The position numbers and the translations under genes were made by a program. 16,409 nucleotides of DNA from Kiritimatiellales bacterium (lineage in GTDB: Bacteria > Verrucomicrobiota > Kiritimatiellia > Kiritimatiellales > Pontiellaceae): assembly GCA_030630445.1 (NCBI GenBank), contig DAOVNC010000023.1, positions 1 to 16,409 on the forward strand. Reading direction: 5' to 3'. Of this stretch, positions 1 to 7,808 are shown one piece after another. The notes under the pieces were generated by a model. That model worked only from the letters and a program-made list of their open reading frames with translations, was not told where the DNA came from and ran no database searches. Position 1 is the first letter of the stretch. Each line of letters opens with the position of its first letter.

Positions 1-3000
1 GTGACGGGTGGATCGGCCGGAGGGATCGGAAACAGCGCTGCGTACAACTGCATTGTTTGGGGAAATACGGCAACAGGTTCCGGAAATAATATTTATGGCG
101 GAGAGCCCGTTAATACGTGTTCCCCCGACGGGGTGGTTCATGGCGTAAATGGGTGTATCACCAGCGACCCGCTCTTTATGGACGGAGCGGCTGGAAACTT
201 TCAGATTCAGGAAACGTCTCCCTGCATCAATGCCGGAAACAACCTCTATGCCCCCGACGGAACCGATCTGATCGGAAGCCCCCGTATTGTTGCGGGAACC
301 GTCGACATGGGTGCCTATGAATATTATGAACTCACCAGCTTCGTAATTTCAACAACGTCGGGCGCGAACGGTTCGGTTTCCCCGATCGATCCAGAGGTGA
401 TTCAGGGCGAAGACCAATCCTTTGCGATCCACCCGGCCTACGGCTATCGGATCGAGTCGCTAACCGTGGATGGATCACCGGTTGCCATTACGACGAACTA
501 CACATTCACCAATGTACAATCGGCGCACACATTCGACGCACTCTTCACGGCGGATGTTGTTTATGTCGATGCATCGCAGCCGGGCGATTCGGGCGATGGC
601 CTGAGCTGGGTCACCGCCAAGCAAACCCTTCAAGCGGCCGTGGATGCCGTCGGCCACGGAGGCACAGTGCTGGCGACCAACGGAACCTACGCGGTCGGCG
701 GAACCATCACGCCGGGCTATGCGCTGAACAACCGCGTCTGCATCACCCGTCCGATCGCCGTGCAGTCGGTGAACGGGCCGGAGGTCACGCTGATTCAAGG
801 TGCTGCCGGATCCAACGGGGGCAACGATGTGGATTCCATCCGCGGAGTCTTCATGGAAAACGGATGTTCGCTGAGCGGGTTCACCGTAACGAACGGGTAT
901 TCCATGGGCAGCGGGGATTTCGCGATGGATCGATCCGGCGGCGGAATCTGGATTTCCTCCGGCTGCGTGGTCTCGAACTGTGTGCTGACGGGGAACGCTG
1001 CAACGTACGGCGGCGGGGTCTATCTCCGGTCTGGCGGCGTACTCGGCAACTGCCTGCTGACGCATAACTCGGCAAGCAACGACGGAAGCGGCGCGTATTT
1101 GTGGCAAGGCGGCACCTTGAACAACTGCACGCTGAGCCTGAACTTTGGAAGCAACTATGGCGGCGGTGCCTACCTGTACTATGGCGGAACCCTCAACAAC
1201 TGCATTGCTTGGGGAAATACGGCGGGATATGCCAACGACCTGATCAAGATCGCGACGGGGCCCGTTCTTCGGAATACCTGTGCGTCAACCGGAATCGATC
1301 CGGGGGATGTTGGATGCATCACCGACGACCCGATCTTTGTGGACGCTGGAAATGGAAACTTCCAATTAGCGGCCAGTTCCCCCTGCATCAATTCGGGCGA
1401 CAATCTTTATGCCGAAGGCTCAACCGATCTGGCCGGGAACCCGCGCATCAACGACGGAACCGTCGATATGGGCGCGTTTGAAAACCAGCTGGTGCGGTTC
1501 TTGATCACCACAACGGCCGGGACGAACGGTTTGATTTCCCCCGAGAGTCCTTGGGTCTATCAGGGCGGCAACCAAACCTTCGCGATCCAGCCGGAGTTTG
1601 GATACTACATCGACTCGCTCGAAGTCGATGGCTCTCCCGTTGCGATTGCGACGAACTACACCTTCTCGAATATTCAGGCGTCCCACACGCTGGCCGCAAC
1701 CTTCGCAACCGATCCGCACACCCTGACGGTTGAAAGCGGAACGGGCGACGGTTCCTATACGATTGGAATCGAGGTGGCGATAACGGCCGATGCGCCGTTG
1801 GCCGGATATGGTTTTTATGAATGGACGGTTGAGCCATCGGAATACATGGATCAGTTGACCAACCGCTACACCGCAACAAGCCTGTTTACCATGCCGGAAT
1901 CAAATGTCACCGTCACCGCAAACTATGGATTGCTCGAAACCTATGCGGACGCCTCCCGCTCCGATGATTCGGGAGACGGAACAAGCTGGGGCACGGCGAA
2001 AAAGACGATCCAGGCGGCGGTGGATGCCGTTGGTCCCAACGGTACGGTCTGGGTGGCCGATGGAGCGTACAATACCGGTGGTTCGGTTACACCGGGCTAT
2101 TCGTTGTTGAACCGGGTGTGCATCACCCGAGGCATCGTAGTTCGCTCCGTCAGCGGAGCCGACGTCACCTATATCAGTGGGGCGGAGGCCGTGCGCGGTG
2201 TATTTATGGAAAGCGGAACCACACTCTCCGGCTTTACGGTTGTTCAGGGGGAAACCCTCAAATTCACGGGACCCGAGGATCCCTATTTTGACCGTTGCGG
2301 CGGCGGCATCTTCCTGCAATCCGGTTGCGAGGTTTCCAGTTGCCGACTGATCAGCAATACCGCCGACTATACCGGCGGCGGAGCGCACCTGCATCATGGA
2401 GGAACGCTGAACAACTGCGCGATTATTGATAACTATGCAGACTATGGTGGCGGCATAAAAGTAAATGGCGGTGGTACATTGAACAACTGCACCATCAGCG
2501 ACAACCGAGCCTTTTTCGGTGGCGGCCTGTATATGGATAGCGGCGTGCTGAACAACTCGATTGTCTGGGGGAACACCGCCGGAACCGGAAATGATATGTA
2601 TCTCGCGGGCGTCAACACCATTCGGAACACCTGTTCGACAGAAGGTATTACGCATGGCGTAAATGGTTGTGTTAAAAGCGACCCACTCTTCGTGGATCTG
2701 GCCAGCGACTACCATCTGCAAACCACGTCGCCATGTATCGATGGAGGCGACAATGCCTATCTTACCACGCCTGCGGATCTCGACGGCATCCCGCTCCCGT
2801 TGGACGGCGATGCAAATGGAAACGCCGTGGTCGATATCGGGTGCTACGAGTTCGTAAGCGCCGACGCCGACTCCGACGGCGACCGCATGGATGACCGGGG
2901 CGAGATCATTGCAGGAACCGACCCGCTCGACCCGGAATCCTATTTCCATGTAACAACGGACACCACCGACGGGCTACCGCAACACATCATCATTAATTGG

Positions 3001-3534
3001 GAGGCGGTTACGGGGCGGGTCTACAATGTGCTGTGGACACCTTCCCTGATGGAACCCTTCCAGCCCTTGGAAATCGGCATTCAGTATCCCCAGTCGAGCT
3101 ACACCGATACGGTACATACGGTCGAATCATCCGGGTTCTATCGCGTGGTCGTCATGCTTGCCGACTATGATTCGAATGGCAATGGCCTGCCGAACGATTG
3201 GGAGGATGAATATGGCGTATCCGATCCATATGCCGATGTCGACTTCGATGGGTTCGACAATCTGTCCGAGTTTATCTCGGGGACCGATCCCACCAACGGG
3301 GTTTCATTTTTCACCGTTGGCCAAACGCTTGCGGATGTGGGAGGAACAAACTGTTTTGTGGTGGAATGGATCTCCATTCCCGACCGCCTCTACAGCGTTC
3401 AGTGGAGCACCAATCTCGTATCCGGCTTCCAAATATTGGAAGCCGGTCTGGAATATCCGCAAAGCAGCTACACCGACACAACCCACAACGCCGAATCGGC
3501 CAGCTTCTACAAAATCAAAGTGCAACTGAAGTAG
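1..3534 (+). CDS. Giant secreted beta-helix/choice-of-anchor-Q-like repeat protein, 5' truncated by the window edge
   Basis: Only the last 1177 codons are visible. The frame is open at base 1 and begins mid-module without a signal peptide, so the GTG at base 1 is probably an internal Val codon. Three modules end alike: SDPLF/DDPIF, then SPCINAG/SPCINSG/SPCIDGG, then VDMGAYE/VDMGAFE/VDIGCYE (about residues 55-107, 441-494, 892-950). Two are complete; they begin YVDASQPGDSGDG (188) and YADASRSDDSGDG (648), about 1380 bp apart. Between them, GGGxYL and GTLNNC turns repeat at short intervals, as in right-handed parallel beta-helices. Beta-rich InlB-B-like repeats separate the modules (about 113-185, 498-571, 572-642). 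The C-terminus has two Asp-rich calcium-type segments (953-977 and 1054-1099), each followed by a related beta domain ending in FYRV or FYKI. Such proteins are usually surface-exposed or secreted; adhesion or glycan binding is inference. No catalytic site was recognised. Confidence 0.88.
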   Translation: MTGGSAGGIGNSAAYNCIVWGNTATGSGNNIYGGEPVNTCSPDGVVHGVNGCITSDPLFMDGAAGNFQIQETSPCINAGNNLYAPDGTDLIGSPRIVAGTVDMGAYEYYELTSFVISTTSGANGSVSPIDPEVIQGEDQSFAIHPAYGYRIESLTVDGSPVAITTNYTFTNVQSAHTFDALFTADVVYVDASQPGDSGDGLSWVTAKQTLQAAVDAVGHGGTVLATNGTYAVGGTITPGYALNNRVCITRPIAVQSVNGPEVTLIQGAAGSNGGNDVDSIRGVFMENGCSLSGFTVTNGYSMGSGDFAMDRSGGGIWISSGCVVSNCVLTGNAATYGGGVYLRSGGVLGNCLLTHNSASNDGSGAYLWQGGTLNNCTLSLNFGSNYGGGAYLYYGGTLNNCIAWGNTAGYANDLIKIATGPVLRNTCASTGIDPGDVGCITDDPIFVDAGNGNFQLAASSPCINSGDNLYAEGSTDLAGNPRINDGTVDMGAFENQLVRFLITTTAGTNGLISPESPWVYQGGNQTFAIQPEFGYYIDSLEVDGSPVAIATNYTFSNIQASHTLAATFATDPHTLTVESGTGDGSYTIGIEVAITADAPLAGYGFYEWTVEPSEYMDQLTNRYTATSLFTMPESNVTVTANYGLLETYADASRSDDSGDGTSWGTAKKTIQAAVDAVGPNGTVWVADGAYNTGGSVTPGYSLLNRVCITRGIVVRSVSGADVTYISGAEAVRGVFMESGTTLSGFTVVQGETLKFTGPEDPYFDRCGGGIFLQSGCEVSSCRLISNTADYTGGGAHLHHGGTLNNCAIIDNYADYGGGIKVNGGGTLNNCTISDNRAFFGGGLYMDSGVLNNSIVWGNTAGTGNDMYLAGVNTIRNTCSTEGITHGVNGCVKSDPLFVDLASDYHLQTTSPCIDGGDNAYLTTPADLDGIPLPLDGDANGNAVVDIGCYEFVSADADSDGDRMDDRGEIIAGTDPLDPESYFHVTTDTTDGLPQHIIINWEAVTGRVYNVLWTPSLMEPFQPLEIGIQYPQSSYTDTVHTVESSGFYRVVVMLADYDSNGNGLPNDWEDEYGVSDPYADVDFDGFDNLSEFISGTDPTNGVSFFTVGQTLADVGGTNCFVVEWISIPDRLYSVQWSTNLVSGFQILEAGLEYPQSSYTDTTHNAESASFYKIKVQLK

Positions 3535-3574
3535 CGAGGTGGGCTGTGGGAATTTTCCCGCAAAGTGTATCCGG

Positions 3575-3898
3575 CTATCCCCCGTCACGGAACGCAGTGG
3601 GAAACAGGAGTGGATTCATTGGCGGTGGCATCGCTCCAAGTTCCTGTCACAAAGCCTCGTTGAGTTCGCCCGATGCTCGCTAGGGTACAGCGATTGGGCC
3701 ATGGTGTTTTATGAAAGACAGAAGAGTCGGGGGAAAAACCATCAGGCGGCGATCCGAAGCCTCGCCTATAAATGGGTGCGGATCATCTACCGTTGCTGGA
3801 AAGACCACGAGCCGTACGACGAGGTCAAGTATATGTCAAGCCTCGCCAAAAACGGTTCGTGGATAATTCAGGAAATGGGAAAGGAGAAACTTGCTTAA
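3575..3898 (+). pseudogene. IS110-family transposase C-terminal remnant
   Basis: The frame ending at TAA 3896-3898 encodes the C-terminal end of an IS110/IS116-type (Transposase_20) transposase: SPVTERSGK, then WIHWRWHRSKFL, then the hallmark HQAAIRSLAYKWVRIIYRCW and PYDEVKY. About 105 residues remain of a family usually 320-420 residues long. The DEDD catalytic domain and everything upstream are missing. Homology starts only about 40 bp after the stop codon of the giant repeat protein gene. No functional start or element ends were recognised, so this is a dead insertion remnant. Family assignment rests on motif recognition; the exact 5' limit is approximate. Confidence 0.8.
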
Positions 3899-3936
3899 AG
3901 AACGAAGATTCAGATTGACGGATAGGCTCAGATATC

Positions 3937-4029
3937 TTCGGGAGGCACGTCCTTCAACATGGAATGTTTGCCTGTCGTTGTTGGGAAAACGACGGTGTGG
4001 GACGCGACTCTTTTGAAAAAAGGTCGCGT
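3937..4029. repeat. Dispersed two-hairpin intergenic repeat, copy 1
   Basis: The element begins TTCGGGAGGCACGTCCT and ends in a hairpin with arms ACGCGAC (4002-4008) and GTCGCGT (4023-4029) around a TCTTTTGAAAAAAG centre. A longer-range stem is possible between GTCCTTCA (3949-3956) and TGTGGGAC (3996-4003). A second copy with the same left end and related right end but a different core lies at 6880-6975. Copy 1 sits between the IS110 remnant and the 3' end of metX. The rest of 3899-4075 shows no gene. It could be a REP- or MITE-like repeat or a mRNA 3'-end structure. Confidence 0.6.
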
Positions 4030-4075
4030 ATTTGTCCGCCGGGTTTCCTATGGACAGAAGTCCAAAGCCTAAAGC

Positions 4076-5218
4076 CTACTTCTCCAGCATATGCTTGATG
4101 TCGTTGGCGTAGAGGTCGGGTTCGAGGAGGAAGGAGTCGTGGCCTTTGTCGGAGTGGACGGTGATGTGCTCGACGGGGATGCCGTTGCTCTTGAGCTGCT
4201 TGACGATGTAATCCTGTTCGTCGGGATAGAAGCAGACATCGGAGTCGATGCTGAAGACGAGGTATTCCTGATGCTTGCAGCCGTTGAAGACCCCAGCGTA
4301 GCTGGTTGCGCCAAGATCGCGGAGGAGATGATACTTGATCCACCCGGAGCTGAGGTAGAGGTAGGCGTTGGCATCGAACCGCCGAACAAATTTCCGGCCT
4401 TGGTGGAGGATGTAGGATTCGAGCGGGGACTTGATCTTGTACCAGGAAAATTCGTCTTGCTCCTGTTCGCATTTTTCGGTCATGCGCGCTTCCATGGCGT
4501 GGAGGGAGACGAAGGTTTTGTGGGAGATCATGCGGGCGAGCGCGAGGCCGCGCAGGGGGGCTGGGCCGTCGTAGTAGTGCCCGTTGCAAAAGTTTGGATC
4601 GTTTTCGATGGCGAGGATCTGCTCGAGGATGTGGGTGCGCGTGAGGATGGTGGCTTCGATTCCGCAGGCGATCGGGATAATGCGCCGAACCTTTTGCGGG
4701 TAGCGCGCGGCAAAGTTCATGGCGAGCATGCCGCCGAGCGAGGAGCCGATGGCGGCGTGGAAGGTTTCGATGCCAAGTTTGGAAAAGAGGGGAAGTTGGG
4801 AGTCGACGATGTCGCTAAAACTGATGTGCGGGAAGTCGCCGCCGTATTCCTTTCCGGTTTCGGGATTGATGGAGGCGGGGCCGGTGGAGCCGTAGCATCC
4901 TCCGAGATAGTTGGCGCAAACCACGAAAAACCGGTTGGTATCCACCATTTTACCGGGGCCGACAAAGTCGTCCCACCAGCCGGCCTGGCACTCTTCGTTC
5001 CATTTTTCCCCAACGCCCGGAACTTCGGGGTTGAAGCCTGCCACGTGCTGGGAGCCGGTTAGGGCGTGGAAAACCAGAATGGCGTTGTCTTTGTTTTCGT
5101 TGAGTTCGCCGTAGGTTTCGTAGGCGAGGGTGACGGGGCCTAAAGCCTGTCCGTCGTGCAGTACGAGGCGGGCTTCATGGCCTTCGCCATAGGTAAAAAA
5201 CTGAGTTCTTGCTTCCAT
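4076..5218 (-). CDS. metX: Homoserine O-acetyltransferase (MetX, alpha/beta hydrolase fold)
   Basis: This 380-residue protein transfers an acyl group, normally from acetyl-CoA, to homoserine, the activating step of methionine synthesis in the cytoplasm. Family motifs are present in order: FHALTGSQHVAG (50-61), GGCYGSTGPASINP (106-119), the nucleophile elbow GSSLGGM with Ser160, and the likely acid Asp327 in SIDSDVCFYP. The catalytic His360 is in KGHDSFLL. Length is typical. ATG 5218 is chosen because the family's conserved start (FFTYGEG) follows directly and a GGGGA element lies just upstream. The frame is open 39 codons further upstream, but that stretch runs through a terminator. It lies 61 bp downstream of metY on the same strand, with the terminator between. 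Some MetX proteins use succinyl-CoA, and the sequence alone does not settle this. Confidence 0.95.
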   Translation of the reverse strand: MEARTQFFTYGEGHEARLVLHDGQALGPVTLAYETYGELNENKDNAILVFHALTGSQHVAGFNPEVPGVGEKWNEECQAGWWDDFVGPGKMVDTNRFFVVCANYLGGCYGSTGPASINPETGKEYGGDFPHISFSDIVDSQLPLFSKLGIETFHAAIGSSLGGMLAMNFAARYPQKVRRIIPIACGIEATILTRTHILEQILAIENDPNFCNGHYYDGPAPLRGLALARMISHKTFVSLHAMEARMTEKCEQEQDEFSWYKIKSPLESYILHQGRKFVRRFDANAYLYLSSGWIKYHLLRDLGATSYAGVFNGCKHQEYLVFSIDSDVCFYPDEQDYIVKQLKSNGIPVEHITVHSDKGHDSFLLEPDLYANDIKHMLEK

Positions 5219-5230
5219 TGCGTCCCCACT

Positions 5231-5257
5231 AAAAAAGCCATCCCCGGAGGGATGGCT
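5231..5257 (-). terminator. Intrinsic terminator between metY and metX
   Basis: Read on the minus strand, AGCCATCC and GGATGGCT form an 8-bp GC-rich stem followed directly by six T residues (5236-5231). It lies 22 bp after the metY stop codon and ends only 12 bp before the metX start. No room is left for a promoter after it, so it probably acts as a partial attenuator within a metY-metX transcript. Confidence 0.85.
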
Positions 5258-5279
5258 CTGTTGTCCTGTTATCCGGTAA

Positions 5280-6560
5280 CTAGATGTTGTCCAGAGCTTG
5301 GTCGATATCAGACAGGATATCGTCGATATGTTCAAGCCCTACAGAGAGGCGAACCAGATCCGGGGTGATGCGTCCGGCGGCCTGTTGCTCTTCGCTCAAC
5401 TGCGAGTGGGTGGTGGAGGACGGATGGATGGCCAGGCTGCGCGCATCGCCCACGTTGGCGAGGTGCGAGAAGAGTCCGAGGCTCTCGATGAACTTCTTGC
5501 CGGCCTCCGCACCGCCCTTGATACCGAAGATCACCATGCCGCCTGCGCCGTTGGGCAGGTATTTCTGTGCCAGCTCGTAGGACGGGTCGCCTTCGAGTGC
5601 CGGATGGCGAACCCATTCGACCTTGTCGTGGTTCTGCAAGTGCTTGGCCACGGCCAGTCCGTTTTCGGAGTGGCGCTCCATGCGCAACGGAAGGGTTTCG
5701 ATGCCTTGCAACGCCATCCATGAATTGTCGGGTGAGATGCAGGCTCCAAGATTGCGTAGCGGAATGAGGCGCATGCGCAGGATGTAGGCGAGGGGGGCCA
5801 GGTCGCCAAGGTCGTTGGCGAAGCTGACGTTCCAATAGCTCGGTTCCGGGTCGGAAAGCAGCGGATGCTTGCCGGTGGTCCAATCAAATTTGCCGGAGTC
5901 GACCACGATGCCTCCGATGCCCGTGCCGTGTCCGCCGAGCCATTTGGTTAGCGAGTGGACCACGATATCCGCGCCGTGTTCCAGCGGACGGCAGAGCGCC
6001 GGCGTGGAGAAGGTGCTGTCGACGATCAGCGGCAGTCCGTGGGCGTGGGCAACGTCGGCGATGGCCTGGATGTCGACGACGTCCAGCAGCGGATTGCCAA
6101 CGCTTTCGCAATAGAGCGCCTTGGTTTTGTCGGTGATCGCTGCTTCGTAGTTTTTCGGGTCGGTCGGATCGACAAGGTTAACCTTGATGCCCATGGAGGG
6201 AAGGATGTCGTTGAACTGGGTGTAGGTTCCGCCGTAGAGATTGTTGGCCGAAACAATTTCGTCGCCGGATTTTGCCAGGTTAATGATGCTGTAGAAAATG
6301 GCACTGGTACCCGAGGCGACGGCCAGAGCGGCCGCGCCGCCTTCGAGGGCCGCGAGGCGCTGCTCGAGCACGTCAGTGGTCGGGTTCATCAGGCGGGTGT
6401 AGATGTTGCCAAGTTCTTTCAGCGTGAACAGGTTTGCGGCATGTTCGGTGCTGTCGAAACGGTAGGATGCGGTGCGGTACAGCGGTACGGCATGCGCGTG
6501 GGTGGTCGGTTCTGCCGATTCATAGCCGGCGTGCAGGCATTTGGTTTCCAGTTTGCTCAT
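5280..6560 (-). CDS. metY: O-acetylhomoserine aminocarboxypropyltransferase (sulfhydrylase, PLP enzyme)
   Basis: This 426-residue cystathionine-gamma-synthase/Met-Cys metabolism PLP-family enzyme would combine O-acetylhomoserine with sulfide to give homocysteine. Visible landmarks are HAVPLYRTASYRFD (23-36), the phosphate-contacting YTRLMNPT (54-61), VASGTSAI (81-88), and the cofactor-nitrogen-binding Asp181 in VDSTFSTP. The PLP Schiff-base lysine is Lys206 in HSLTKWLGGHGTGIGG. The C-terminal SLAIHPSSTTHSQL and RLSVGLEHIDD motifs are intact. The length and the GTGIGG block favour MetY over MetB or MetC. ATG 6560 has an AAAGGGAAAG purine tract just upstream. The frame stays open further upstream only because it runs through the riboswitch leader. 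The neighbour metX supplies its substrate. Confidence 0.95.
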   Translation of the reverse strand: MSKLETKCLHAGYESAEPTTHAHAVPLYRTASYRFDSTEHAANLFTLKELGNIYTRLMNPTTDVLEQRLAALEGGAAALAVASGTSAIFYSIINLAKSGDEIVSANNLYGGTYTQFNDILPSMGIKVNLVDPTDPKNYEAAITDKTKALYCESVGNPLLDVVDIQAIADVAHAHGLPLIVDSTFSTPALCRPLEHGADIVVHSLTKWLGGHGTGIGGIVVDSGKFDWTTGKHPLLSDPEPSYWNVSFANDLGDLAPLAYILRMRLIPLRNLGACISPDNSWMALQGIETLPLRMERHSENGLAVAKHLQNHDKVEWVRHPALEGDPSYELAQKYLPNGAGGMVIFGIKGGAEAGKKFIESLGLFSHLANVGDARSLAIHPSSTTHSQLSEEQQAAGRITPDLVRLSVGLEHIDDILSDIDQALDNI

Positions 6561-6561
6561 G

Positions 6562-6618
6562 GTCTTTCCCTTTATGTTAATGTTACGGAGCGGGTAGGGG
6601 GAAACTCTGAGGAAAGAC
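6562..6618 (-). promoter_or_regulatory. Putative riboswitch expression platform sequestering the metY ribosome-binding site
   Basis: In the metY leader, GTCTTTCC (6618-6611 on the minus strand) is perfectly complementary over 8 bases to GGAAAGAC (6569-6562), which overlaps the purine-rich Shine-Dalgarno tract next to ATG 6560. Between aptamer and platform is a small hairpin, TTCCC-GGAA-GGGAA. No hairpin plus T-run is seen before the start codon. SAM binding therefore most likely blocks translation initiation rather than terminating transcription; this is inference. Confidence 0.55.
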
Positions 6619-6642
6619 ATCGAACATTTTCCCTTCCGGGAA

Positions 6643-6742
6643 CACATCGTTGCTCTGCGCTGCAAAGCCTGGCCTTGGCACCTTCTTGCTTCCAGGTTGC
6701 CGGGCGATCTCAGGGCCAGTTCCCTCACGCCGCTCTTAATGC
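6643..6742 (-). ncRNA. SAM-I (S-box) riboswitch aptamer in the metY leader
   Basis: Read on the minus strand, the leader has the S-box core in order: AAGAG after P1, then GAGGGAACTGGCCC, GCCCGGCAACC and GGTGCCAAGGCCAG. Helices can be drawn: P1 GCATT (6742-6738) with GATGT; P2 GGCG with CGCC; P3 CCT with AGG; P4 GCTTTGC with GCAGAGC (7 bp). The diagnostic pseudoknot between the P2 loop and J3/4 is present as CTGG (6719-6716) with CCAG (6672-6669), extendable to six pairs. The RNA would bind S-adenosylmethionine and repress metY and metX. The position, starting about 10 nt after the predicted transcription start, supports it. Confidence 0.92.
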
Positions 6743-6759
6743 TTAAAAATATGAGAAAT

Positions 6760-6787
6760 AAGGTAGTGTATTGCGGAAATTAGTCAA
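6760..6787 (-). promoter_or_regulatory. Predicted sigma70-type promoter for the metY leader
   Basis: On the minus strand a -35 box TTGACT (6787-6782) is followed after 16 bp by TACCTT (6765-6760), a weak -10. Transcription would start near 6753, about ten bases before helix P1 of the riboswitch, which is the expected geometry. The flanking DNA is A+T rich. Confidence 0.5.
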
Positions 6788-6879
6788 GCGACTTTTTAAT
6801 TATTTTTTTAACGACTCTATGGCAAGCACTTAGGGGGTAGTAAAATATTGGAATCCCAATTCCCCCGAAACGCGCCCCC

Positions 6880-6975
6880 TTCGGGAGGCACGTCCTACAC
6901 CATTTCTCCACAATCAACGCTGATCACTCCACTTCACGTTGTAGGACAAGGTTCTTTTTGAAAAAAAGGCCGTGT
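6880..6975. repeat. Dispersed two-hairpin intergenic repeat, copy 2
   Basis: It shares the 17-base left end TTCGGGAGGCACGTCCT with copy 1 at 3937. It also shares a right end built around TTCTTTTTGAAAAAAAGG, with weaker hairpin arms than copy 1. The stem GTCCTACA (6892-6899) with TGTAGGAC (6940-6947) is perfect here. The ~40-bp core between the arms does not resemble copy 1. It lies between the metY promoter and the 3' end of the rluB-like gene. The remaining sequence of the gap 6788-7052 shows nothing else I can name. Confidence 0.6.
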
Positions 6976-7052
6976 TGCCTCGCGGTATATTGACTCTTTC
7001 CGCGCCTCTTACGCGCATGAAGAATCCATGCATAGAAGATAATTATCCTATT

Positions 7053-7787
7053 CTACGCAGATTTGGATTCTGCTATGGCCGCGCGCAGAAGTTTTAATTC
7101 GGACGGCTTGGCCCGGCGCCATTCGCCGGGTTTCAGATCGTCAAGCCGGATTGGGCCGATGGAAATCCGCATGAGGCGAAACACCTTTTTGTCGAAGTGC
7201 TCCATCAGACGGCGGATGTGCCGGTTTTTACCTTCACCGAGGGTGATGGTGTACTCAACGCCGGCCCGGGTATGCTTGCCCTCGTCGATATCCAGAACAC
7301 GCAGTGTTTCGCCCCGGTTGGGGATGCCGCGCTTCATTTTCTGTAGTTGGTGGTAGCCGATCGGCTTGTCGATCCAGACCTTGTAGACCTTTTCAATATG
7401 ATGGCGCGGGTGCATCAGCGCGTGGGCCAGGCCGCCATCGTTGGTGACGATGATCAGCCCTTCGCTCATGAAATCGAGCCGTCCAACGGTGTAGACGCGC
7501 TCCGGCAGATCCTCAAGCAGATCCAGCGCAGTGGTGCGGCCTTGCGGGTCGTTCGAGGTGCAAATTATCTTGGGAGGCTTGTTCAGCAGAATGGTGACGG
7601 ATGCCTCCTTGGCCACCGCTTTGCCATTGCAGACCACTTTTTGTGTTTCGGGATCAACCTTGGTTCCAAGCTCCGCAACCGTCTTGCCATCGATGGAAAC
7701 CCGCCCGGCGGTGATGAGCGTTTCGCAAAAGCGACGCGACCCAAGCCCGCAATCGGCCAGGAATTTCTGTAGTCTGATTTCAGCCAT
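7053..7787 (-). CDS. rluB: RluB/RsuA-family rRNA pseudouridine synthase
   Basis: The 244-residue protein converts a uridine in rRNA to pseudouridine. An N-terminal S4 RNA-binding domain covers about residues 3-50 (RLQKFLADCGLGSRR, then AGRVSIDGK). The catalytic domain follows, with the family motif GRLDFMSEGLIIVTNDG containing catalytic Asp105. The GKNRHIRRLMEHF and RISIGPIRL blocks typical of RsuA/RluB/RluE/RluF follow. Length and the GKNRHIRR motif fit RluB (23S rRNA near position 2605 in E. coli), but RluF or RsuA specificity cannot be excluded. ATG 7787 gives a start directly at the S4 domain; the upstream Shine-Dalgarno is weak. It follows the small basic protein gene on the same strand, with a terminator ending about 20 bp before this start. 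Confidence 0.9.
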   Translation of the reverse strand: MAEIRLQKFLADCGLGSRRFCETLITAGRVSIDGKTVAELGTKVDPETQKVVCNGKAVAKEASVTILLNKPPKIICTSNDPQGRTTALDLLEDLPERVYTVGRLDFMSEGLIIVTNDGGLAHALMHPRHHIEKVYKVWIDKPIGYHQLQKMKRGIPNRGETLRVLDIDEGKHTRAGVEYTITLGEGKNRHIRRLMEHFDKKVFRLMRISIGPIRLDDLKPGEWRRAKPSELKLLRAAIAESKSA

Positions 7788-7808
7788 TATGTATGAGGGG
7801 GCGATAAC

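Noticed and set aside
475..1107. Long antisense frame across the giant repeat protein gene
   Set aside because: It is the mirror of a low-complexity, GC-rich coding sequence, has no domain or ribosome-binding site, and lies wholly inside a clear gene.
3546..3557. Near-palindrome GGGAATTTTCCC after the giant protein gene as a terminator
   Set aside because: The stem is only 4-5 bp, with a tiny loop and no T-run.
4091..5062. A 323-codon plus-strand frame opposite metX
   Set aside because: The translation is a Val/Gly/Glu-rich shadow of the strongly supported metX frame, with no recognisable motif.
6561..6728. N-terminal extension of MetY by 56 residues
   Set aside because: The frame is open only because it runs through the SAM riboswitch and its platform; family proteins start at the SKLETKCLHAG position.
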